Below are positions 1 through 4,364 of a DNA stretch of 5,986 nt, piece after piece. The notes below the pieces were generated by a model, which saw nothing but the letters and a program-made list of their open reading frames with translations, searched no databases and was not told the origin of the DNA. The DNA lies in contig JABFVX010000479.1 of assembly GCA_013362555.1 (NCBI GenBank), positions 1-5,986 of the forward strand. The letters are read 5' to 3'. This DNA is from Mycobacteriaceae bacterium. Lineage in GTDB: Bacteria > Actinomycetota > Actinomycetes > Mycobacteriales > Mycobacteriaceae. Numbering within the stretch: position 1 is the stretch's first letter; every line of letters starts with the position of its first letter. A program made the translations under genes and the position numbers.

Positions 1-54
1 ACCCGTTCCGCGCGTTCACACCCGCAGCTGCGGGTGTGAACGCGCGGAACGGGT
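1..54. repeat. Perfect 54-bp palindrome, copy 1 of a three-member family; possible terminator
   Basis: The two 27-nt arms are fully complementary, with no unpaired loop, around a CAG|CTG centre at 27/28. The inner core CACCCGCAGCTGCGGGTG recurs in the palindromes at 4257-4316 and 5695-5776. The element lies 12 nt beyond the TAG stop of the minus-strand gene at 67-642, so it could act as a rho-independent-type hairpin terminator, although no T-tract follows. It begins at the first base of the window, but the right flank does not continue the pairing of the longer third copy, so 54 bp is probably its full length. The palindrome is seen directly; terminator function is inferred. Confidence 0.85.
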
Positions 55-66
55 GTGGCGGGGTTC

Positions 67-642
67 CTACATCAGCTGTTTCGGGCCGAACTGGAGCGCG
101 GTGAGGCGCCAGCCGAGGTCGGGCAGGCGCTGGATGTGGCCTGCGATGGCGAAGCTGCGGTTCGTGGCGCCCGCTCGGGTGTAGGTGCCGTAGAACTCCG
201 CGTCGTCCGGGCCTTGGCGGCGCAGCATCAGCTTGCCGGGCCTGGCGGCGCCCTGGCCGCGGCCGGGCAGGGCGAGCCGCCCGCGGGCGATGGCGCGGAT
301 CTGGCCGAGCAGGTGCTCGTCCACGGTCATCGCCAGGGTGGCCGGGATGCGCTTGCGGTCTATCACCTCCAACACGAGCCGCAGCGCGTACTCGGCGAAC
401 TTCTGTGCTTCGGGATCGTGTCCGGAATGACCCGTGATGTGCGCTCGGCGCACATCACGGGCCATTCCGGACTTCGGCGTCTGCTCGGGACCGGGCAGGG
501 CGCGACTGAGCCGTGCGGTCGGGACGTAGGCGATGGGCTGCGGCGAGAGCAGCCGCGGCTCCATCCGCGGCGCTCTGCGCATCGCGATGTGCGTTGTGAC
601 GTCGGTGTGTTGCGGTCCATCGTCGTAGCCGTGCTCGGACAT
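67..642 (-). CDS. Rv3235-family protein of unknown function
   Basis: A 191-aa protein. Residues 1-78 are polar, basic and proline-rich, probably disordered. Residues about 79-191 form the conserved part: a helix with EYALRLVLEVIDRKRIPATL, then a basic stretch, then beta-like segments ending in GWRLTALQFG, the closing tryptophan and leucine pattern typical of actinobacterial Rv3235-family proteins. The family has no established biochemical role. I chose the ATG at 640-642 because a strong purine-rich ribosome binding site (650-658) lies 7 nt upstream; an in-frame upstream start at 699 would lack this. Residues 58-74 are encoded by a 51-bp palindrome that looks like an in-frame insertion in the linker. 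The gene diverges from the toxin-antitoxin operon. Family assignment rests on pattern memory and on synteny with the mycobacterial desA3 region. Confidence 0.75.
   Translation of the reverse strand: MSEHGYDDGPQHTDVTTHIAMRRAPRMEPRLLSPQPIAYVPTARLSRALPGPEQTPKSGMARDVRRAHITGHSGHDPEAQKFAEYALRLVLEVIDRKRIPATLAMTVDEHLLGQIRAIARGRLALPGRGQGAARPGKLMLRRQGPDDAEFYGTYTRAGATNRSFAIAGHIQRLPDLGWRLTALQFGPKQLM
421..471 (-). repeat. In-frame palindromic element inside the Rv3235-family gene
   Basis: Two 24-nt arms (421-444 and 448-471) pair around the 3-nt loop TCG. The only non-Watson-Crick position is A430 against C462 on the plus strand. The element is 51 nt, exactly 17 codons, and begins and ends on codon boundaries of the minus-strand gene. 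It encodes SGMARDVRRAHITGHSG (residues 58-74), placed just before the conserved domain. Its sequence is unrelated to the intergenic palindromes of this window. The structure is seen directly; that it is a mobile or formerly mobile element is inferred, by analogy with palindromic elements known to insert in frame in Rickettsia genes. Confidence 0.8.
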
Positions 643-649
643 GGCCGAG

Positions 650-658
650 TCCCCCCTC
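650..658 (-). promoter_or_regulatory. Ribosome binding site deciding the start of the Rv3235-family gene
   Basis: On the minus strand GAGGGGGGA lies 7 nt before the ATG at 642-640. This selects that ATG over an in-frame start 19 codons upstream. Confidence 0.65.
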
Positions 659-740
659 GATAAGAGACCCCTCCCAAATGGTGCCGACCAGTCTGGCATT
701 CGACCCGAGTTCCCGTGTCGGATTCGGGCGAATTCTCCGG

Positions 741-772
741 TGTGCGCACAGGTGTGTGTAGTGTTGTGCGCA
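741..772 (+). promoter_or_regulatory. Putative leaderless promoter and operator of the toxin-antitoxin operon
   Basis: TAGTGT at 759-764 fits the actinobacterial TANNNT -10 pattern and would place the transcription start at about 771-772, on the antitoxin ATG (772). No Shine-Dalgarno sequence precedes this ATG, which fits leaderless translation. TGTGCGCA occurs twice, at 741-748 (inside the 10-bp palindrome TGTGCGCACA) and at 765-772, spaced 24 bp and bracketing the -10 element. Such repeats are plausible sites for an autoregulating ribbon-helix-helix antitoxin. No convincing -35 box was seen. The repeats are seen directly; promoter and operator roles are inferred. Confidence 0.4.
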
Positions 773-975
773 TGGCGCGGATCAATGTGGTGATGAACGA
801 CGGTTTGGCCGAACAGCTGCGCGCGGCGTCACAGGGCAAGCTCTCCGAGTACATCGTCCGGGCCGTGCGCAGGCAGCTGGTGGAAGACGACTTGCGGCTG
901 CTGCGCGACCTCCCGGATGATCCGGACCTGGCGGCGCTCAGCGAGGAAGCGGCGGAGAGCTCCGGCGTTGCGTGA
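772..975 (+). CDS. Ribbon-helix-helix antitoxin
   Basis: A 67-aa protein with a ribbon-helix-helix layout: strand RINVVM (residues 3-8), helix A about 10-20, the turn QGKLSEY, helix B about 23-36, then an acidic tail rich in Asp and Glu (DDPDLAALSEEAAE). The N-terminus would dimerise and bind operator DNA, and the acidic tail would bind and neutralise the toxin, as in other type II antitoxins. The ATG at 772 is preferred over an in-frame GTG at 715 because the fold starts here and a -10 element sits immediately upstream. The stop overlaps the toxin start by 8 nt, the usual antitoxin-then-toxin order. Autoregulation through the TGTGCGCA repeats is likely but inferred. Role assignment is good; the subfamily (MazE-like or VapB-like) is uncertain. 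Confidence 0.7.
   Translation: MARINVVMNDGLAEQLRAASQGKLSEYIVRAVRRQLVEDDLRLLRDLPDDPDLAALSEEAAESSGVA
954..959 (+). promoter_or_regulatory. Ribosome binding site for the toxin gene
   Basis: GGAGAG lies 8 nt upstream of the TTG at 968, inside the end of the antitoxin gene. It supports that TTG as the toxin start. Confidence 0.55.
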
Positions 976-1288
976 CATCCGGCAGGGCGACATCTGGCAG
1001 GTGCGCACCATCACGGGCGAGGCCGTGCGCACCGTCGCAGTGCTCGACAGCGACGCCGTGGTCAAGCTGCGGCCCGCCGTCGTGGTCGCGCCGGTGCTGC
1101 CGCAGCGGGAAGTCCCGAACGGGGTGCGGCTGTTGGCGGTCCCGCTGGCCGGAGATCCCGCAGAAACCGTCGCGGTCTACTCGCTGTCCACGGTCCTCAA
1201 AGAACGGTTCGCGCAGCGCGTCGGCGCGGCCTCGGCCGAGGAGTGGGATCTGATCAAGAACGCGCTCGCCGCGCGCTTCGACCTGTGA
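968..1288 (+). CDS. MazF/PemK-like toxin, probable endoribonuclease
   Basis: About 106 aa, the usual size of MazF/PemK toxins. It opens with IRQGDIWQV, matching the RxGDIW beta-strand of the family. Next come a strand TVAVLDSD where the family has its RPxLVLS strand, then RPAVVVAPV, LLAVPL and VAVYSLSTV. A final helix EEWDLIKNALAARFDL corresponds to the family C-terminal helix. MazF enzymes cleave single-stranded RNA and are held inactive by the partner antitoxin. I chose TTG at 968 because GGAGAG lies 8 nt upstream and the conserved fold begins two codons later; a longer frame from 917 gives only an Arg-rich stretch. The 3' end overlaps the next gene by the four bases GTGA. The canonical RP of the second strand reads RT here, so activity and the exact subfamily are uncertain. 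Confidence 0.6.
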   Translation: MRDIRQGDIWQVRTITGEAVRTVAVLDSDAVVKLRPAVVVAPVLPQREVPNGVRLLAVPLAGDPAETVAVYSLSTVLKERFAQRVGAASAEEWDLIKNALAARFDL

Positions 1289-2667
1289 CGTCGGCCGCGA
1301 GACTGACCCGGCAGGATGCCGGGTTCTATGCCCTGGAGTCGACCAACAATCCGATGTATCTCGGCCTGCTCGTGGTGTTGGACAATGCCGCGGGCGTCCT
1401 CGATCGGGCGCGGCTGGCCGAACTGGTGCAGCGCAGGCTGGCTTTGACACCGCGGTACCGGTGCCGCATCAGGGAGGTCCCATTCGGGCTGGGCCGGCCG
1501 GTGTGGGTGCCGGACGACGCCTTCGACGTCGACTACCACGTGGTTCGGATAGAGCTCGCCGGAGCCGCGGGGGACGGGCGCCTGCGGCTGTTCGACCTGG
1601 TGGGAGAGCTGGCGGCGCGGCCGCTGCGGCGGGATCGGCCACTGTGGCGGATCTACCTGGTCGACGACCTGCCGGACGGACGCAGCGCTGTATTCGTCAA
1701 GTCGCATGCGGCGTTGGTGGACGCCGACACCGGCGCCGACCTCGGGCACGTGATCCTGGACCCGGGCCGCACGGCGCGCAGCGTCGCGGCGAGGCCGTGG
1801 GAGCCGGGCCGCGCTCCCGGCGACGTCGAGCTTGTCCTGGACGCCCTGGGCAGGCTGGCGCGCCGCCCGCAGGCGGGTATGGAGTTCGCGCTCCGGAAGG
1901 CGACCGACGCCGCGGCAGCGGCAGGCGACTCGGCCGCAGCCGCTGTGCGGGCCGCCTTCGGCGGCGGGGCTGGGGCGGGCCTGAATGGCCCGACGTCGTC
2001 ACAGCGCAGATTCGCCGCGACGTACACCCGGCTGGCCGATTACCGGACGATCCAGGACCGAACCGGCGCCGGTCTCGACGACGCCGTGCTCGCGGTCATC
2101 GCCGGGGCGCTGCGGGGCTGGATGTTCTCCCGCGGTGTCGTGCTGACGCAGAGCTCCGCGGTCCGGGTGCTCGCGCCGACGACCGTGCGCGACGACGGCA
2201 CGCCCGACGCCGCGGTGACGTCGATGCTGGTGGACCTGCCGGTGGGCGAGGCGGACCCGGTCATGCGGCTGTCGCACATCCGACACGCCCGCGACGTCAA
2301 TTCGGGCGTCGAGGACATCCCGAACGCCCCTGAGCGCACGCTGGTCAATCTCGCCGGATTCGCACCGGCAGGCCTGCACGCGCTGGGCATTCGCGCGGCG
2401 AGTAGGTTTGCCCAGCACACCTACAACCTGGTGATCACCAACGCGCCGGGCCCCTCGCGCTCGATGAACATCGCCGGGGCGCGCATGCTGGAGATGTATC
2501 CGGTGTTGCCGCTGCTGCGCAACCAGACGCTGAGCATCGGCGTGACTTCCTGCCACGGGAAGGTATGCCACGGGCTCACCGCCGACCGCGCGGCCGCGGG
2601 GGACGTGGACGTGTTGACCAGAGAGCTCGACAAGGCGATGGAGGAGATGCTCGATGCCTGCAGGTGA
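1285..2667 (+). CDS. WS/DGAT-type acyltransferase homologue with degenerate active site
   Basis: A 460-aa protein of full family length. Landmarks in order: DAGFYALES (about residue 12), FGLGRPVWVPDDAFDVDYHV (about 67-86), the DRPLW motif (about 115), the active-site segment KSHAALVDAD, and the C-terminal NLVITNAPGP, GARMLEMYP and LTADR motifs. Family members esterify acyl-CoA to diacylglycerol or a fatty alcohol using HHxxxDG. Here the motif reads HAALVDA: His141 and Asp146 remain, but the catalytic second His is Ala142 and the Gly is Ala147. Wax ester or triacylglycerol synthesis is therefore doubtful. An Ala-rich linker lies near residues 200-235. The GTG at 1285 overlaps the toxin stop as GTGA and has no Shine-Dalgarno sequence, implying translational coupling; an upstream GTG at 1243 is less likely. 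Position matches the mycobacterial Rv3233c/Rv3234c (tgs3) locus. Confidence 0.85.
   Translation: MTSAARLTRQDAGFYALESTNNPMYLGLLVVLDNAAGVLDRARLAELVQRRLALTPRYRCRIREVPFGLGRPVWVPDDAFDVDYHVVRIELAGAAGDGRLRLFDLVGELAARPLRRDRPLWRIYLVDDLPDGRSAVFVKSHAALVDADTGADLGHVILDPGRTARSVAARPWEPGRAPGDVELVLDALGRLARRPQAGMEFALRKATDAAAAAGDSAAAAVRAAFGGGAGAGLNGPTSSQRRFAATYTRLADYRTIQDRTGAGLDDAVLAVIAGALRGWMFSRGVVLTQSSAVRVLAPTTVRDDGTPDAAVTSMLVDLPVGEADPVMRLSHIRHARDVNSGVEDIPNAPERTLVNLAGFAPAGLHALGIRAASRFAQHTYNLVITNAPGPSRSMNIAGARMLEMYPVLPLLRNQTLSIGVTSCHGKVCHGLTADRAAAGDVDVLTRELDKAMEEMLDACR
2640..2646 (+). promoter_or_regulatory. Strong ribosome binding site for the DUF6912-type gene
   Basis: GGAGGAG, a near-ideal Shine-Dalgarno sequence, lies 7 nt before the ATG at 2654, within the last codons of the acyltransferase-like gene. 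It fixes the start despite the 14-nt gene overlap. Confidence 0.7.
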
Positions 2668-3172
2668 GACGCGGGTGTATATTCCCGCGACGCTGGACAT
2701 GCTGCGGAGCCTGGTCGACGAACAGGAGCTGCGGGCGCTCAACGACACCGCGTTCGCGGTGACTCCGGCGCTGCGCGAGGCCTACACGTCCGGCGACGAC
2801 GAGGAGCTGTCGGAAGTGGCGATGGCCGAAGCGGCCCGGGCGTCGCTGCGGCTGCTGGCGCAAGAGACGGAAAGCGACACGCCCCCGGTGTACCGGCGTG
2901 CGGTGATCGCGGCCGACGTGCCGGAGGCAACCCCGCGTCCCGACCTCGACGACGCGGTCGTGCGGCTGTCGGCCGCGGTCCCGCTGCGCAAGGTCGCCTC
3001 GGTGCACGTGGACCTGTCCGAGGCGGAGCCCGACGTTCAGAAGGCCGTCGACATCATCGACGCCGCCGACATGGGCGACGAGGACGCCGAGTTCGTCCTC
3101 GGCGACGCCGAGGACCACCAGTTGGCCTGGTACGCCGCTCAGGAGCTGCCGTTCCTCGTGGAGCTCCGGTGA
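2654..3172 (+). CDS. DUF6912-family conserved actinobacterial protein
   Basis: A 172-aa acidic, soluble protein without signal peptide or membrane segment. The N-terminus TRVYIPATLDMLRSLVDE is the recognisable signature of the small actinobacterial proteins annotated DUF6912. It is followed by an Ala/Glu-rich helical part (SEVAMAEAARASLRLL), YRRAVIAADVP, and a C-terminal part with KVASVHVDL and HQLAWYAAQELPFLVEL. The function is unknown. It overlaps the acyltransferase-like gene by 14 nt upstream and the reductase by GTGA downstream, so its product is probably made together with theirs. It probably corresponds to Rv3231c in the mycobacterial desA3 neighbourhood; this link comes from memory of gene order and was not aligned. 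Confidence 0.75.
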   Translation: MPAGETRVYIPATLDMLRSLVDEQELRALNDTAFAVTPALREAYTSGDDEELSEVAMAEAARASLRLLAQETESDTPPVYRRAVIAADVPEATPRPDLDDAVVRLSAAVPLRKVASVHVDLSEAEPDVQKAVDIIDAADMGDEDAEFVLGDAEDHQLAWYAAQELPFLVELR

Positions 3173-4245
3173 AGATCCCGCCGCGGACGGCGGGCCTGCT
3201 GCGCCGGGTCGCCGCCCAGGTCACGACGCCGCTGCTCCCGGACGACTACCTGCACCTGGTGAACCCGCTGTGGACCGAGCGGGAGCTGCGCGGGCGCATC
3301 GTGTCGGTGCGGCGCGAAACCGAGGACGCGGCGACACTGGTGATCAAGCCGGGCTGGGGCTTCGACTTCGACTACCGGCCGGGGCAGTACCTCGGCATCG
3401 GGGTGCGGGTGGACGGGCGCTGGCACTGGCGTTCCTATTCGCTCACCTCGCCGCCGTCGCGCCGAGCGGGCGTGGTGACCGTCACGGTGAAGGCGATGCC
3501 GGAGGGTTTCCTGTCCAGTCACCTGGTCGCGGGGGTCCCGGCGGGCACGGTGGTCCGGCTGGCCTCGCCCGCGGGCGATTTCCAGCTGCCGGACCCGCCG
3601 CCGGGGAAGGTGCTGTTCCTCACCGCGGGCAGCGGAGTCACGCCGGTGCTGGCCATGCTGCGAACCTTGGACCGCCGCGGCGACTTCGCCGGCGCCGACG
3701 TGCTGCACGTCCACTGTGCTCCCACGGCCGCGGAGGTGATGTTCGCCGACGAGCTCGACCGACTGTCGCGGCGCCGTGCGAATTACCGCCTGCGGCTGCG
3801 CCTGACCCGCGAGCAGGGCAGGCTCGCCCCCGCCGACCTGGATGAGCTGGTTCCCGACTGGCGCGAGCGGCACACGTGGGCCTGCGGTCCGGGCGGCCTG
3901 CTCGACGAGTTGCAACATCACTGGCGCGCAGCAGGATTGGCCGAGCGGCTGCATCTGGAACGCTTCGCCCTCACTCGGACCGCACACGGCGAGGGCGGCG
4001 AAGTCACATTCCGGCAGTCCGACCGCGCCGCGACCGTCGACGGCGCCACCACGCTGCTGCAGGCGGGCGAGCAGCTCGGAGTCGCCATGCCCTTCGGCTG
4101 CCGAATGGGCATCTGCCGCACCTGCGTCGTCCCCCTCGTCGACGGCAACGCCGTCGACCTGCGCACCGGCGAAACCCACACCGCCGGCGAGCGCATCCGC
4201 ACCTGCGTCACCGCCCCCACCGGCCCCTGTACCCTCGACTGCTGA
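3169..4245 (+). CDS. Ferredoxin-NADP reductase-like flavoprotein with C-terminal 2Fe-2S domain, probable desaturase electron donor
   Basis: A 358-aa three-domain oxidoreductase. The FAD-binding barrel spans about 40-140 and has the RSYS motif (88-91) that contacts FAD. The nicotinamide-binding domain spans about 147-265 with GSGVTP (154-159) and CGPG (239-242). The plant-type 2Fe-2S ferredoxin domain at about 277-358 has ligands Cys311, Cys316, Cys319 and Cys346. Electrons would pass from NADPH through FAD and the iron-sulfur cluster to an acceptor. The homologue Rv3230c is the reported NADPH reductase partner of DesA3, and a desaturase follows here, so the same pairing is expected. The GTG at 3169 overlaps the previous stop as GTGA, with GGAG 5 nt upstream. 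Two further cysteines (354, 358) close the protein. A 60-bp palindrome begins 11 nt after the stop. Confidence 0.92.
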   Translation: MKIPPRTAGLLRRVAAQVTTPLLPDDYLHLVNPLWTERELRGRIVSVRRETEDAATLVIKPGWGFDFDYRPGQYLGIGVRVDGRWHWRSYSLTSPPSRRAGVVTVTVKAMPEGFLSSHLVAGVPAGTVVRLASPAGDFQLPDPPPGKVLFLTAGSGVTPVLAMLRTLDRRGDFAGADVLHVHCAPTAAEVMFADELDRLSRRRANYRLRLRLTREQGRLAPADLDELVPDWRERHTWACGPGGLLDELQHHWRAAGLAERLHLERFALTRTAHGEGGEVTFRQSDRAATVDGATTLLQAGEQLGVAMPFGCRMGICRTCVVPLVDGNAVDLRTGETHTAGERIRTCVTAPTGPCTLDC

Positions 4246-4256
4246 CCCGATGGCGC

Positions 4257-4316
4257 CACACCCGAATCACGCGTTGACACCCGCAGCTGCGGGTGTCAAC
4301 GCGTGATTCGGGTGTG
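4257..4316. repeat. Perfect 60-bp palindrome, copy 2 of the family; possible terminator
   Basis: Thirty-nt arms pair without a mismatch around the CAG|CTG centre at 4286/4287. The central 54 bp (4260-4313) align base for base with copy 1 at 1-54, with differences in both arms that keep pairing intact. It lies 11 nt after the reductase stop and 48 nt before the desaturase start, so it could end the operon transcript and insulate the desaturase. There is no T-tract. Structure seen directly; terminator role inferred. Confidence 0.85.
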
Positions 4317-4353
4317 ATGGCGGGCTGGCTCACGACCAGGGGCCCGGGCAGGC

Positions 4354-4364
4354 TACCGTGGGGT
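4354..4364 (+). promoter_or_regulatory. Putative leaderless promoter of the desaturase
   Basis: TACCGT at 4354-4359 matches the TANNNT -10 pattern and ends 5 nt before the GTG at 4365, so transcription could begin at or near the start codon. No Shine-Dalgarno sequence is evident; a G-run lies directly against the start codon, too close for normal use. No clear -35 box was found. Inferred from spacing only. Confidence 0.35.

Noticed and set aside
55..663. Plus-strand open frame opposite the Rv3235-family gene
   Set aside because: The minus strand has the recognisable conserved domain and a strong ribosome binding site; the plus frame has neither.
715..771. Upstream GTG at 715 as the antitoxin start
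   Set aside because: The extra 19 residues fall outside the ribbon-helix-helix fold and would be encoded by the promoter region.
1461..2333. 290-codon plus-strand frame inside the acyltransferase-like gene
   Set aside because: The translation is Arg, Gly and Pro rich, as expected from a frame-shifted reading of high-GC coding DNA.
1999..2748. 249-codon open frame antisense to the acyltransferase-like gene
   Set aside because: A GC-driven shadow of a complete family member, with no domain or ribosome binding site.
3139..4179. 346-codon open frame antisense to the reductase
   Set aside because: A shadow of a well-supported flavoprotein; composition is Arg, His and Gln rich and no motif is recognisable.
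4274..4279. TTGACA, a perfect -35 consensus, inside the second palindrome
   Set aside because: No -10 hexamer lies 16-19 nt downstream, and the same hexamer appears on the other strand by symmetry, so it is a by-product of the palindrome.
4293..4364. Upstream GTG at 4293 as the desaturase start
   Set aside because: It lies in the right arm of the palindrome and would add 24 residues unlike the family N-terminus; the GTG at 4365 has a -10-like site just upstream.
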